Below are positions 48,311 through 59,280 of a DNA stretch of 64,000 nucleotides, one piece after another. The stretch covers positions 193,667-257,666 of the forward strand of contig BCLD01000005.1 of assembly GCA_001600875.1 (NCBI GenBank), in the 5' to 3' direction. The stretch comes from Solicoccozyma terricola (taxonomy: Eukaryota; Basidiomycota; Tremellomycetes; Filobasidiales; Piskurozymaceae). A program made the translations under genes and the position numbers. The notes below the pieces were generated by a model, which did not search any database, was not told the DNA's origin, and saw only the letters and a list, made by a program, of their open reading frames with translations. Each line of letters starts with the position of its first letter. The stretch's first letter is position 1.

Positions 48311-49884
48311 CAGGTGGCCTGGAGGTCAACCTAGACGATGGCATTGGGAAATGCTGTTTAACAGCAGCTGTGCGCCTCATCTAACCGTAACCAGAGAATA
48401 GACTTGACCATCTCTACGTTTCGTTCTACCAACTTCACTGTGTGTCGGTCATCCCTGATCGCCGGCTTCCATATTGCCAAAACCTTTAGAGACATTTTCT
48501 GTTCTGGAAGCTTGCTATTGGGACGTTGCGTGCGGGCTAGCTACCGGCCACGACGTCCTCTCTTAGGCAGGACGGAGAGCAGACGGCTCAGTGGATCAGA
48601 GGACCGACGTTGGCACGGGATGTGGCCACGGCATTGGGTTCGACCGGCGGAGGGGGTGGGGTGCAGTCGAGTGGGTTCGCGAGTCCACAACCTGCCTTTG
48701 AGATCCTCAGTGATCCGGAAGCGTGGTTTTTGGCTGAGCAGAAGGAGGTGATGCCCCCGGTGGATGGCCGCTGTGGGATCTAACAGTACTGGGTAAAATA
48801 GGCGCGCGTGAACCGCCTCCGTATCAGCCTCAACAACAGCAGATTCGGGCCCCCAGTCCACTGTCACGTCATGTTCACCCAACTCGACACAGCAGCCGAA
48901 CTGGATTACCCGCTGCGCATTACGACCTAACACACTCCGCTGCTGCGATCGGTCGCGTGACAGTGACTTAGCGAGGGCGACTGGTTACCGTTTTGCACCG
49001 AAAAGGACCAACCTACAAAAGATCCATCCTCCCAGCGCACCCCAGGGGAGAATATCGCCGAGCCGAGAGAGGCTTCTCCAACTGAACCGCAGTTCGGCAC
49101 GTCCGATGACTGTTGCGTCCGATTCAACGCCTGCAACTACGAACGACGAGCGTAACAGCTTTGGAGACCACATAACGGGTTCGCTCCAAGATGGAAGATC
49201 GACCATCAGGACTGCGGGCGAGTACGATAGGATAAGGATGTATGATTTGTCCCGAACTTCCATATGTCGGGTAGCACTACAAATCCACTCACTCCTCACA
49301 CAGTTAGCTCATGTAAGGCTCGTCGGTATCAGGTCCTGCGCGTGATGTGTTTATGACACCGTGGTACAAGTGGTGACGCCGAGATGGCATTGGACATCAA
49401 CAGCAGAATCAAAGAGGGGATCGGGTCAGAAGACGATGCGGAGAAGGGTAATACTGCAGAACGTGTCTTGTGAATTAGAACCCAAGAGGTATTGGCGATG
49501 TGGGCATCTCCCTCCCTAGCTCTGTATCTGACTCGGCGTACATGCACGCTAAGTCTTACTCACTGTGCCGATCAGGATTGGCTTCGCGCCAGACGTCTCT
49601 CGTATATGCGATACGCTACATGATGCGCTACTATCGGCAGACGCCAGTTAGCACAAGTGGGGCCAGCGTCGGAAGCGTTCACCATACCCTTGTCCAGTAT
49701 TCCGATCCTGCCACCGTGCTGTCGACTCACACATGGCACCATAAATCTTTGGCATGAACTCCTAATGCGGAACCTCGCGATGTCGCAGCGGATGCACGTC
49801 CCCCTTGATCCACCTCAACTTGTCTTGTGGGTCGTAGCCTGCCTCTACATCGGTGATGTTTCCGATGGGGCGTCATTAAGCTGA
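48311..49884. other. gene-poor stretch with possible decayed exons
   Basis: From 48541 a plus frame reads to a stop at 48781 with F-E-I-L-S-D-P-E-A-W-F-L-A-E-Q, resembling the tail of a fungal regulator. The overlapping minus frame (48541-48933) is also open. Neither can be assigned. An ATG frame at 49106-49345 is unrecognised. Confidence 0.3.
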
Positions 49885-50608
49885 GACAACTTCATCGGCA
49901 TGCGCCACATCATCGAGCAGATTCCGTTCCAAACGACTGATGGCTACCTCCACTTGCAAGATTGCGAGTGCTCCACGTCTTGAAGTGGCCATGAACGTCA
50001 ACGAGGGAATCGATGAACAGATGGATGTGCATTTCGTCGCCGGACAACAGGCCTGGTTGAAGAATATACAGTCGAGCGGTCGCCGCGTGAGGGTCACCAT
50101 CCGTAGCATGGGTGCCGAAGTCATCAGGGCCCTGGCGGATGGCAGCACGCCCGACCAGATCCTCTAGTTCTATTGCCATGCCAATGCTGTCGGAGACAGC
50201 GAGAAAGGCGGTCCGGATGCCTCCTTCCTTGCGCTGACGGACACTCGCATTACGCTTGACCAACTCAATCGCAATGCATCGACCGACACATTGCTGGAGG
50301 CCAATCCGCTGATCTTCATTAATGCTTGCGAATCGGCAAAGATGTCCGCTTCCTTCTACGACGGCTTCGTACCTTATTTCATGGCCAAGGGCGCCCGCGG
50401 CGTGGTGGGCACGGAGTGTAAGGTGCCTGGCGTCTTCGCGATGGAGTGGTCCAAGGGCTTTTTCCGCGGCTTCCTCGATGGTGAGACGCTCGGCGATGCG
50501 TTTCTCGCGCTCCGTCGGGAGTTCCTGAAGAACCACGGCAACCCGCTTGGCTTGTTCTACGGCGTGCATTGCGACGGAGATACCCAGATCCATCCGGCGC
50601 CGGTGTAA
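49885..50608 (+). pseudogene. CHAT-domain (caspase-like) protease remnant
   Basis: CHAT domains are caspase-clan cysteine peptidase domains. In order: M-R-H-I-I-E-Q-I-P (about 49900, other frame), then M-N-V-N-E-G-I-D from 49990, then F-Y-C-H-A-N-A with the expected catalytic histidine, then I-N-A-C-E-S-A with the catalytic cysteine (about 50325), G-A-R-G-V-V-G-T-E and a C-terminal N-P-L-G-L-F-Y-G. A TAG at 50165-50167 interrupts just before the histidine block, and a frameshift lies near 49960. From 50168 to 50608 the frame is open. No introns are needed. It looks more like bacterial CHAT proteins than typical fungal ones; that is an impression, not a measurement. Confidence 0.78.
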
Positions 50609-51122
50609 TGGAGTGTATATGACTGAGTAGGTAGTACCGATACTCTTCTCGGCCTCAATAGCAAATTGACAGTGATTGTAGCGGGAGTAAAGGAGGTCAT
50701 ACTGTAGCAGTTAACAGTAATCCGGGCCCAGGAAGCAGCAAGCCAAGCTCGAGTTAAGTTTGCCACTATCCGTTCTACCCTAAACCCCTATGCCCCTGCA
50801 CACATTAGGCGAAGGTCAGGGCATTGACAACCGCAATATGTCAGTACGGCAGTCTCTACAGCGGCTCCAACTAGGATCAACCGCGGACGGCAATCGTCTC
50901 CTGGTTACAACTTTTGCGGAGGCAAATATCAAAATGACTGCGTGGGCACCGAAATTGGCTGGCCGTGCTCCATAGGCGCCCCTAAACTCACATTGTACAG
51001 TTGCATCATTCAAGCGGCATCTTCTCATGCCAGTTTAATTTGAAGCACGTTCACTACAACTCGAACCGCCATTGAAGATGCGGGCCGAAGTAGTGGTGGA
51101 CAGCCTGATTCATTCCGACATA
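50609..51122. other. no gene seen
   Basis: Between the CHAT and aldehyde dehydrogenase remnants; short frames only. A weak telomere-like string (about 50777-50797) is too degenerate to call. Confidence 0.4.
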
Positions 51123-51602
51123 TTAGCAAAGGAGTCGTGTGAGATTAAAACAAGACAACGTTGATGTACTGACTTTTGTGGAGAGGTAATTGTCCAAACC
51201 CTGAGGACCTAGCGCTCGATCCCATCCAGACTCTTTCATCCCTCCGAACGGCACGTTGGGGTGCAAAACGGAGTATTGGTTAGCCCAAACCGTGCCGGCC
51301 TTGAGCTTCCTAGTTACTCGAGCAATCTCTCCAGGGTCCTGAGAGTGAACAGCAGCCGCCAGACAACCGCGAGAAGATGTGCGGTCAGCGGCAGCCATAC
51401 CAAGGGGAGGTTAAGAGCCGAACTCACTAGGTGGTATCGTTGGCAAGTTTGATGACCTCTTCTTCGGTGGTGAACTTGAGTAAGGAAGCCACCGGGCCAA
51501 AGATCTCCGAGCGATTCTGTGCTGGCTTGTAACACCTGAGAAGACGGTGGGCTGGATGAAGTATCCATCGTGACCTTCTTGAGCACCTAGATCGACCAAC
51601 AA
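51123..51602 (-). pseudogene. aldehyde dehydrogenase, C-terminal fragment
   Basis: Minus strand: G-Y-F-I-Q-P-T-V-F-S-G-V, then in another frame E-I-F-G-P-V-A-S-L-L-K-F and L-A-N-D-T-T, then after a would-be intron A-A-A-V-H-S-Q-D-P, A-G-T-V-W-A-N-Q-Y and P-F-G-G-M-K-E-S-G-W. These are the standard C-terminal ALDH motifs. A frameshift near 51515 and a mutated acceptor (GCGG for the expected GCAG, about 51365) break the gene. The nucleotide-binding and catalytic N-terminal two-thirds are absent. Confidence 0.8.
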
Positions 51603-51936
51603 TGGAACTCAGCCCCAAATGCTACCAGAGATATGCTGGTCCGGCTCGCATGGATTCGATCGTCCCATCACCGCCACCACCACCACCACCCGAGATCCCA
51701 ATGGACATCTTAGTCGTATAGAGAGGGACGGGTTGGAGACGGTGAGAGCGATAACGACGGTGCTTTTTAGAGTGGGTTGGTAGGGTGAAAGGAGTAAGCA
51801 TGGGAAATGGCGAAGCACGATAAGAGGAATCATCAAATAGTAAGGACAAAAACACAAATTAATCACCATCAATCACCGCCGTCACCACCTTGTCCCTTAT
51901 TCACTTACCCGCAATTTTGTTAATACCCACTCACAG
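51603..51936. other. no gene seen
   Basis: Contains a short CCA/CCG-rich stretch near 51670-51690; otherwise featureless. Confidence 0.4.
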
Positions 51937-51956
51937 AACCCCTAACCCCTAACCCC
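51937..51956. repeat. telomere-like repeat, interstitial block 3
   Basis: AACCCCTAA, CCCCTAA, CCCC: near-perfect CCCCTAA units, same strand as blocks 1 and 2. It is immediately followed by a small fragment shared with the RidA-like remnant at 57.2 kb. Confidence 0.82.
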
Positions 51957-52099
51957 AAATCGGCGTCACGCAACCAGTCAATTTGGACTAGAGGTGGGAA
52001 ACCGAGCATCTTCTCCAGGCCGATCGTAAGGGCTGGGTTATCTCGTCCAGCCATGTAGTAGGCCAGCGACAAGAAACCAGCCAACCAAGCTTGACCATA

Positions 52100-52485
52100 T
52101 CCCTACGGTTGCATAGTCGCAAGGCAATGGCGTTGGCGCGCGAAAGGACAGCCTGTCTTTTGGCAAATTCAATACCGCAGCAAGCCGATGTTCACGGGAC
52201 TTCCGATCTGTGATTATCGAACGGAGTCTTCGCCGCATGGCAACGAGACCAAAAGACAGGCTGTCTTTTCATTCTTTGCCCAGCACTGAGTTGCATCGGC
52301 AGCACGATCTTAGTGTCGGAGGCCGTCGCTAGCGGAACGCAGGCATTTTAAATAGAGTGATCGTACGCACGACTGATAGAGACATGACAAATGAACGGAG
52401 GGTCGGGGTCGGGGTGGGGTTGAGCCGGAACACTCATCTCGCATCTCCAAAATTCCGCTCGAGGAATCAAGATATCTCCAAAACG
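52100..52485 (+). repeat. palindromic-ended repeat, copy 3 (longest)
   Basis: Palindromes at 52142-52161 and 52251-52270 bound a core of about 130 bp. Right-hand extension to about 52485 matches copy 2 with a 70-bp segment retained, and matches copy 1 up to its LTR edge. Confidence 0.88.
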
Positions 52486-52801
52486 TACCATATTTAAGGC
52501 TAAGAACGAAATGAATGAGAATTAAAGTGTCAAGACGAAGCACGTCGGAGACACGGGATCAACCACTCAGACTCAAGTGAAACTATCTATACAGTGGCCC
52601 GGTCAGCGACTTCGGTGTAGTTAGCCTTGCATTCACACTTAAGCAACCAGATGAAGCAAAGGGCAGCGGTTCAAGGACTGCGGAAGCCTCAACAACAACA
52701 TGCTTTGGGTCCATCTCTCATGCTTTGGTTGACATGTCTATATTGCTTTCCTTTTTCCCAACCACGTGGTCTCATCCCTACTTGTCCACCCAGCGCCCTC
52801 A
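52486..52801. other. 3' flank of the P-type ATPase
   Basis: No gene. The minus-strand ATPase stop codon is at 52802. Confidence 0.4.
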
Positions 52802-55800
52802 TCACCAGGCGATCCTTGCGATTGGACCCTTCGGCCACGTCCTCACAACGAGCTTTCGAAGCTCGTCCATGATCAAGATGCCAACCGCGAGAGGNAGGGG
52901 AATCAGCCAAAACTCTATCGGCACTGACGCCGTTCCGAAGAGGTTCTGCATGCCCGGCTCTTCTGTGACNAAGATGGCGATGACGAGAGCGACGATGACT
53001 CCCAGCGGAATCCAGCGATTCTTCCGTTTCCCAAAGAGCGGGTTGGCCTGGAGGATCGANATGCGCTTGTTCCTGACGGAGAGCAGGTTGCCCCACTGGA
53101 GGATTACCAAGGTAACAAAGTAGACGCACTGACCAGTGTTATTGAAGTTTGTCAACTGAGCTTGCGTATACCCATAGAAGCCGTCCGTGTATTTGCCAAA
53201 NGCGAGGAAGAGCGAACTGGCAGGGATCCCAGCGTACTTCCACATGTATAGGAAGAACATGNTGTGAGCGGCGACCGTTTCCATGACACCGATGAACCCG
53301 TAGGCCTGGGCGTAGATCTTCATGTTGATGAGATGGTCCNTCTTGTGGTTGCGAGGGGGTAATGTGAGCAGATCAAACTCCTCGGTCTCCATGATGAGTG
53401 TCAAGCAGCATCCGAGGTCGGTGAAGCAGCAGATGATGATCATGAGGAACGAGCTGAGAGGGAGAGGAACGCCCAAGAAGACTGATAGGATGACCGGCCA
53501 GTCCTCGGACCAGGAGCCGGCTGGGAGCAGGTACGAGATCACTTTTTGGAGGTTCTGGAAGACCAGTCGTCCGAGGCGTATCCCATCGACGATCGAACTA
53601 AAGTCGCCGAGGAGAACCAGGTCGGCGGCTTCTATCGCGACGTCNCTGCCGGAAACCATGGCGACGCCGACATCAGCAGCTTTCAACGCCGGAGCATCGT
53701 TCACTCCATCACCGGTGACGGCGACGACGTATCCGTGATCCTTGAACTCGTTGACGATTTTGAGTTTCTGCTCCGGCGTCGTCCTAGCAAAGACGAGCTC
53801 CTCGAANCGGCAGATTACGTCCCANTGTTCATCGGTGAGGTCGGCCATGTCGAATCCTGGCAGGACGAGACTGGAAGCAATGAAAGGTTCGTCTGCGTCG
53901 ACGTCGCCTTCCTTCACTCGCCGTTTCAGGTCCTCGAGGGTTTCCGGTTCCGTGTCCCTGGTGAAGATACCGACCTTTTTGCCGATGGCGGCAGCGGTCA
54001 AGCTAAAGTCCCCAGTAACCATGAAGAACCGTGATCCGGCGCGGCGACACTCTTTGACAGTGTGGGCAATGTCCGAGCGCGGTGGGTCCATGATACCGAG
54101 GAGACCGACAATGGTGAGGCCGTCGAGTCCCTCCTGAATGATTTCCTCCTCGTTGGCAGGTTTGAACCAGTCGGACGACACAAGGAGCGAACGTTTGCAA
54201 AGCAGCAACACCCGCTCCCCGTTTCGTGACCATTTTTCCTGCAAGGCAACGATCCTGCTACGGGTAGCGTTATCACATGGAACCACAGCGCCAGTCTTTG
54301 TCGATACGCATGAAGTGCAGTGTGGAAGCAGGACGTCGGGGGCTCCCTTGACAAAGANATCGAATGCCCTCTCGCCGTCGTCTCCGTCGGCNTTTTCGGG
54401 GCACGTCACAGTAAGCATCCACTTGTTCTTCGAATTGAAGGGGATATCGAAGACGCGGGGGTTCGTGTCGGTGAGGTTNTCGCCGTTCGTGGTGGCCTCA
54501 GCGAATCGCAGCATGGCACTGTCCGTGGCGTTGCCATTCAAAGGTCGCTTCTCAATCGGCAGATCAATCCCCTCTTGNTCGAAAAAGGCGTCGTTGCAGA
54601 GAACCATGCACCGTTGCAGCTGGTGGAAGGCGCGGCTNGCTTTCTCGTCTTGCACGAAAGCGTCGACCTCGGATACCTCGATCTCGGCATCACAGAACCC
54701 GATCGAACTGACCGACATGCGATTCTCGGTGAGCGTTCCCGTCTTGTCAGAGCANATGACGTTNACGCACCCGAGCGTTTCCACNGTGGCAAGGGATTTG
54801 GGCAGGACGTTGACCGCTTTCATGCGGCGGGCGACGAGGGAGAGTGTTAGGGCAACGGCGACAGGCATGCCCTCGGGGATGAAGGCGACGACGAGGCCCA
54901 TCAGGTTGCCGAGGATACCGACGACGGTGAGATAGTCGTAGTGCTTGACTCTGAGCCACCCGACCCAGGTGAACAGCATGATGAGGACGAGGAAGACTGT
55001 CAGGCCGATGATGATGTAGACAAAGCGNGTGATCTCCTGTTGGATGAGGGTTGGTTTCTCTTCGGTGTTGTTGGTGAGGTCGTTGATGCGACCCATGACG
55101 GTACGGCCACCAGTGAGCACCACGACACCGGATGCATTGCCGTTCTTGACGTGGGTACCCAAGAACGCAATGTTCTTAGCCTCGAGGAAGACGGGTTCGG
55201 TGGAGTCAACGACACCTGGGATCTCCTCAGCCTCTCCCGTGAGTACGGCTCGGTCGAAACGGAGGTCGGATGAGGCCTTGATGAGACGCATGTCGGCNGG
55301 GACCTTGTTACCGGTCGATATCTGGACAATGTCTCCGACCACGAGGTCACTGGATGGGACCGTCTTGAGGACGCCATCACGAAGGACCACGCTATTCTCA
55401 GGCACCAGGTTGAGGATCGAGTTCATGACCTTTTGCGTGGACCAGTCCTCGAACGCGGAGAACAGAGCTTGGACCATGATGACGATGATGACCACGATCG
55501 CCAACGCAAGGTTGTACGGAGCAGGGGGGTCACCGAGAGGTTTCCATGAGATGAAGAAGATGACCACCCCGACCCAGAGGATGGAACAGAACCCGCCGAA
55601 AAAGTACTTGAACAGCTTCTTGGCGTAGTTGGTCTTGCGCTGGGTGATGACATTCNTGCCNTTACGACTGAGACGACTAGCAACGGTCTGCTCTTCGAGG
55701 CCCTTGTCTGGATCTACATTGAATTGCTGGCAGACGGATTGGGCGGGGATCGTGTGAAAATCAAGCTTGCTGAAGAACTCGACGTCACCCTCCTTGGAGG

Positions 55801-56047
55801 CCTTCTTTGCGCCTTTGGTGGATCCCTGACGCTGAGAGTCGTATACCTGGATCGAGAGGGTGCGGAACTCGGTCGGGACACGTAAGGGCCGGGAAAAGTG
55901 CGATTGGATGTCGATCGTCGGTCGACGGGACATGGACTTGCTTGGCGGACGCATCAAACGGATCCCGGTCCCGTTCCCCTTCAGGTCATCGTAGTACATT
56001 TCAGACTTGATGGCGATGTCATCGTCGCTGGTGAAGGAGGAAGACAT
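52802..56047 (-). CDS. P-type ATPase, type IIC-like (Na+/K+-ATPase alpha-like)
   Basis: ATP-driven cation pump, likely Na+ export at the plasma membrane. Intronless, 1081 residues from the first in-frame ATG at 56047; the frame continues upstream without an ATG. An N-terminal tail of about 110 residues precedes the membrane core. The actuator loop has L-T-G-E-A-E; TM4 carries P-E-G-M-P-V-A; the phosphorylation site C-S-D-K-T-G-T-L-T has Asp434; the hinge [11 protein letters not shown] follows. The C-terminal six-segment domain ends D-E-L-R-K-L-V-V. A dozen or so single ambiguous bases fall within it, but the frame is never broken. Type IIC pumps are uncommon in fungi; no beta subunit is seen. 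IIC versus a related class II pump is inferred from overall pattern. Confidence 0.9.
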   Translation of the reverse strand: MSSSFTSDDDIAIKSEMYYDDLKGNGTGIRLMRPPSKSMSRRPTIDIQSHFSRPLRVPTEFRTLSIQVYDSQRQGSTKGAKKASKEGDVEFFSKLDFHTIPAQSVCQQFNVDPDKGLEEQTVASRLSRXGXNVITQRKTNYAKKLFKYFFGGFCSILWVGVVIFFISWKPLGDPPAPYNLALAIVVIIVIMVQALFSAFEDWSTQKVMNSILNLVPENSVVLRDGVLKTVPSSDLVVGDIVQISTGNKVXADMRLIKASSDLRFDRAVLTGEAEEIPGVVDSTEPVFLEAKNIAFLGTHVKNGNASGVVVLTGGRTVMGRINDLTNNTEEKPTLIQQEIXRFVYIIIGLTVFLVLIMLFTWVGWLRVKHYDYLTVVGILGNLMGLVVAFIPEGMPVAVALTLSLVARRMKAVNVLPKSLAXVETLGCXNVXCSDKTGTLTENRMSVSSIGFCDAEIEVSEVDAFVQDEKXSRAFHQLQRCMVLCNDAFFXQEGIDLPIEKRPLNGNATDSAMLRFAEATTNGXNLTDTNPRVFDIPFNSKNKWMLTVTCPEXADGDDGERAFDXFVKGAPDVLLPHCTSCVSTKTGAVVPCDNATRSRIVALQEKWSRNGERVLLLCKRSLLVSSDWFKPANEEEIIQEGLDGLTIVGLLGIMDPPRSDIAHTVKECRRAGSRFFMVTGDFSLTAAAIGKKVGIFTRDTEPETLEDLKRRVKEGDVDADEPFIASSLVLPGFDMADLTDEXWDVICXFEELVFARTTPEQKLKIVNEFKDHGYVVAVTGDGVNDAPALKAADVGVAMVSGXDVAIEAADLVLLGDFSSIVDGIRLGRLVFQNLQKVISYLLPAGSWSEDWPVILSVFLGVPLPLSSFLMIIICCFTDLGCCLTLIMETEEFDLLTLPPRNHKXDHLINMKIYAQAYGFIGVMETVAAHXMFFLYMWKYAGIPASSLFLXFGKYTDGFYGYTQAQLTNFNNTGQCVYFVTLVILQWGNLLSVRNKRXSILQANPLFGKRKNRWIPLGVIVALVIAIXVTEEPGMQNLFGTASVPIEFWLIPXPLAVGILIMDELRKLVVRTWPKGPIARIAW

Positions 56048-56312
56048 GGCGGTCCGCGGAGGTCTGCGGAGGGCAATCTCGTCCTGATCAGAAACGGGCG
56101 GAGAAAGGAGACGCGGAAGGCTGACCTTGCAGGCATTCAAAGTAAACGAGGGACTGTGGTCAAGAAGGTGACGCTCGGACACTGCTTCGATTGCTTTGGT
56201 GAGGTGCCTTGCTTTTGAACTGCTCAGACGGTCCTTTCGCGAAAAGAAGATGAGGCGGATCGTTTACGTCGAGCAAGCGACCATGTGATCGTTTGATCCA
56301 CCATGAGACTTC

Positions 56313-56475
56313 CATTATTGTTATTCGAGTAGGAGAAGTCGTCCAGGAATAGATCCGACGTCCGCAGCATCATTGCATTATCGCTATTCGACTAGGCGTA
56401 AGTTGCTCAAAAATGCGACGTGCATTAGCATTATTGCATGATTGCTATTCGAGTAGCGTAAATTGCTCAAAACAA
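56313..56475. repeat. three imperfect direct repeats
   Basis: A motif (CATTATTGCTATTCGAGTAG, varied) followed in two of three cases by CGTAAxTTGCTCAAAA occurs near 56313, 56375 and 56435. Confidence 0.7.
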
Positions 56476-56933
56476 GGAACCGGCAAATCCTCGCCACAAA
56501 AACGCGTTTGTAGGCTAAAGTCAAAGTGGGATTATCCGGGGGCCCAGAACCCCACATCATGAACAGCCGGGAGTAAGGCCTGTAGGGATGCAGCAATGGA
56601 GGATGCTCTGTGATCAAAAACTGCAGCAACCCCGAATCTATGTCGTTGCACGGCGTGACCTCCGGTGGTTTAGTCAGGGAAGGCGCAGACGAGGAGGAAA
56701 AGAGCCAGCAGTAGGAAAAGGGTTTGAGGATACGAACGCGCTGAATATCGCCACTAAGCAGGCAGGAGTATTCTTTACGTACCAATGCAAATTGCAACCA
56801 TCTGCATCTGTCTATTCAAACAAAGGGTGAAGTCCGTCACCAGCGCTTGATGAGACTGCCGCCTTGTGAAGTGAGCCAGTTGACCATGTTCCCGACACCC
56901 CAGCACATGACCCTCTAGCCGGAGGGCATTGAC

Positions 56934-56954
56934 GAAAAGACAGGCTGTCTTTTC
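56934..56954. repeat. isolated perfect palindrome
   Basis: Arms GAAAAGACAG and CTGTCTTTTC around G, followed by ATTCTTTGG, the same flank seen in the bounded repeats (ATTCTTTGCC), so it is probably a remnant of one end. Confidence 0.9.
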
Positions 56955-57053
56955 ATTCTTTGGTCCTCCCCGGACATGTCGGTCGTGCGCGCCATGTGCC
57001 ACACACAGCTCAAGGGAAACCAAGGCGACGACATTGCTTTATAAGGAACGGGT

Positions 57054-57240
57054 TTAGATACCGGCAGACGGAAAGGAGGAGCCCTGCATTTGCGCCATTA
57101 ACTCAATCTCCACCGACATCTCTGGGACCGCGAGCTTGACTACCTCTATACACGTCCTCAGTGGCTTGTGATCCGGCATGTATCTTTCACAACATGTCTT
57201 GGCGGCGACTAGGGCGAAGATGCTCGGTTTCCCACCTCTA
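57054..57240 (-). pseudogene. RidA/YjgF-like C-terminal fragment
   Basis: Minus strand: C-C-E-R-Y-M-P-D-H-K-P-L-R-T, V-V-K-L-A-V-P-E-M-S-V-E-I-E-L-M-A, then a short tail and TAA at 57054-57056. This is the closing half of a RidA (reactive intermediate deaminase) fold. No upstream exons were found; about 40 bases next to it (57200-57236) recur inverted at about 51984-52019. Confidence 0.6.
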
Positions 57241-57306
57241 GTCCAAATTGATCGTCAAGCCTAGCTCCCGTTTGCCAAGCCAACATAACAGGCAGGCCTG
57301 TGTTGT

Positions 57307-57443
57307 TGTTCGACAAAGGTTGTAGGCAGGTGAAAGTATTGGATACGGGTGCTTCTTCAATACAACGACAATCTCTAGCTCGCTTACCCTGACTATATAG
57401 ATGCAGGAGCGGCTTTAGAACAATAGAGAAATCGGTTACCCTT
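57307..57443 (-). mobile_element. LTR (family C), truncated
   Basis: Reverse complement of most of 31582-31734. The last 15 or so bases are replaced by the family A LTR starting at 57444. Confidence 0.8.
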
Positions 57444-57644
57444 TGTTATAAATAATTGGCTGTTCTCCTTCTGTCGTACATCTAGCTTGAACAGAAGTGG
57501 CCGACCTATATAGTACTCTTACAACATTGGAAAAAAGATCTTTGCCACCTGCATCCTTTGCTATGCTGCAGTGCCATGCACTGCCATGCATTGCAATGCT
57601 ATACTTCGGCATCGACCATAGCGCAGTATTCGCCACTTCCAACA
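57444..57644 (-). mobile_element. solo LTR (family A)
   Basis: 201 bp, TGTTATAAATAATTGG...TTCCAACA, matching 8461-8670 and the reverse complement of 20761-20959. Flanking CCCTT and ACCTC do not match. It interrupts the family C LTR on its left, but the rest of that LTR is not found on its right. Confidence 0.88.
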
Positions 57645-57928
57645 ACCTCTGCTGACGCAATTCCTCAACCTCTGCTGGCGCACACCCTATTGTATACCCC
57701 ATTCCCGGCTTCACCAAGGACTTCGCTGTCCTCCAAAACCACGCCTCAGCCACTGGTACTGGCATTAATTGCTGGTGAAAGAATCAGGTCTGATCATGTG
57801 GCCTGCCTCTGTTACCAGTGTCTTCACTTCGGTGAGTCGACAATCAGGTCTCACTCTCGATAAGTCCCGCAGGAGCGTACTCCTCCCTATCCATAGACGA
57901 TCAGACATACACTCACCCAATTTTTTCC

Positions 57929-58516
57929 ATGGCTGATTCAGAGGAAGAGAAGGGAGGAAGTGGGGCATACCGTGTCACACGACTCAAGGGACAGGAGAAC
58001 TATGCAGAGTGGGAGTTCTCTGTCCTGTCGGTCCTCCTGGCGAAGGATATGATCCAATACCTCGAGGAATCCCCGAGAACCGAATCGTCGACCAAGCAGG
58101 AGCAAAAGTTTAACCGAGAATACAGGAAAACCTACGCCATTCTTGCTCAGTCCCTCTCGACAATCGTCCAATCCTCTCTCTCTGCCGCTGCTCGTGATCC
58201 GCTCACCCCAAACGTCAAAACCCTCTGGGCAGAGCTCAAATTGTCGTACAGTGCTGTGGCCGGGGCACGCCAGGCTTCTCTCCTCCACAACATGTGGACA
58301 ACCCCAATTGCGGAGAACGAGGATCCTCTTCCCCAACTAGCCCGATCAAGTCAGCCCATGCCCAGATCAATGCGGGAGGTGAAAATATTTGTCGGACCGG
58401 ATGCTAGCCTATGCCATGGCCATAGCTCTTCCCGACAGCTTCAACACGATGAAGCAAGCTCTCTGGCTACAAGAGCCACTCACCTCGACCGCAGTATCCG
58501 CCGCCATCCAAGCTGA
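57929..58516 (+). pseudogene. copia gag
   Basis: ATG frame of 195 codons. The first 130 residues have the typical gag start L-K-G-x-E-N-Y-A-E-W-E and L-W-A-E-L-K-L-S-Y. Beyond about 58330 the frame no longer looks like gag, and no CCHC knuckle follows; a frameshift there and the tandem repeat at 58553 replace it. Confidence 0.75.
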
Positions 58517-58552
58517 GTGGACCCGTCGCCAATCTGATGCGCATCTCGCATA

Positions 58553-58735
58553 ACGCTTCCATAGAGCACCAAAGTCGCTTCATACAGCGCATCATCAAGT
58601 CGCTTCATACAGCGCACAAGCCGCTTCCATAGCGCACCAAAGTCGCTTCATACAGCGCACCATCAAGTCGCTTCATACAGCGCATCATCAAGTCGCGTCA
58701 TACAGCGCATCATCAAGTCGCTCCCTACAGCGCAA
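58553..58735. repeat. 25-27-bp tandem repeat, about seven units
   Basis: Unit like GTCGCTTCATACAGCGCATC plus ATCAA, with small variations. It sits between gag and the protease-like region of the copia element. Confidence 0.9.
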
Positions 58736-59074
58736 CCCGCTCAAATCACGATCGGAAAGAACGAAGTTGTCCCGGCGACAGAGTCCGGCATTCCCCAGCT
58801 CCATGGCGTCAAGCTCGTCGACCTCCTACAAGCCCCAGCGCTTGGCCGCAACCTCTTGAGAGTTAACAAGAGTGCCATGGGACACAAGTGGGAGTTCGAT
58901 GAAGTCAAGGCGTATCTTCGGCACAAGCAAGACGAATATCAGCTGAGTGACTGGACGTGTCCATCCTCGGCGACATTGGCGATTGGCAGCGTTACTGGCC
59001 ATTTCCTCTTCGTGCTTTAGCACTCGCTGCCGCACTCCTTACATCCCTTCCTCATGGACAAGAGTCACCAGAAA

Positions 59075-59280
59075 GGTCTACACTATTCAGCTACGATGGC
59101 CTCGGGCTCTGAGGACAACCGCAGAGAACGCCGGGCCGTTCGCACTCCTCGACACGAGTCAACACAGGCCTACGCTTCACAGCTACGGTGATCTCCGATT
59201 CTGAGGATAGCACACACCCTCGACAAGAGCCAACACGGGTCTACGCCCTTCAGCTACGATGACCTCCGACTCTGCGGATG
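59075..59280. repeat. three imperfect tandem repeats, about 65-90 bp
   Basis: Each unit contains CTACGATGxCCTCxGxCTCTG-like sequence preceded by AACACxGGxCTACxC; starts near 59085, 59165 and 59235. Confidence 0.75.

Larger units (their letters stand above)
56048..57053. other. ATPase upstream region
   Basis: Promoter and leader of the ATPase to about 56300, then short diffuse repeats (56313-56475) and one perfect palindrome. No gene seen. Confidence 0.45.

Noticed and set aside
50777..50797. Fourth telomere-like block
   Set aside because: Only one partial unit is recognisable among C-rich sequence; too degenerate to call.
56048..56182. Extension of the P-type ATPase by 45 residues upstream
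   Set aside because: The frame is open, but its first codon is GTG and no ATG occurs before 56047; fungal nuclear genes start at ATG.
58553..58735. CRISPR-like array
   Set aside because: Units are 25-27 bp head to tail with no unique spacers; this is a tandem minisatellite inside a retroelement.
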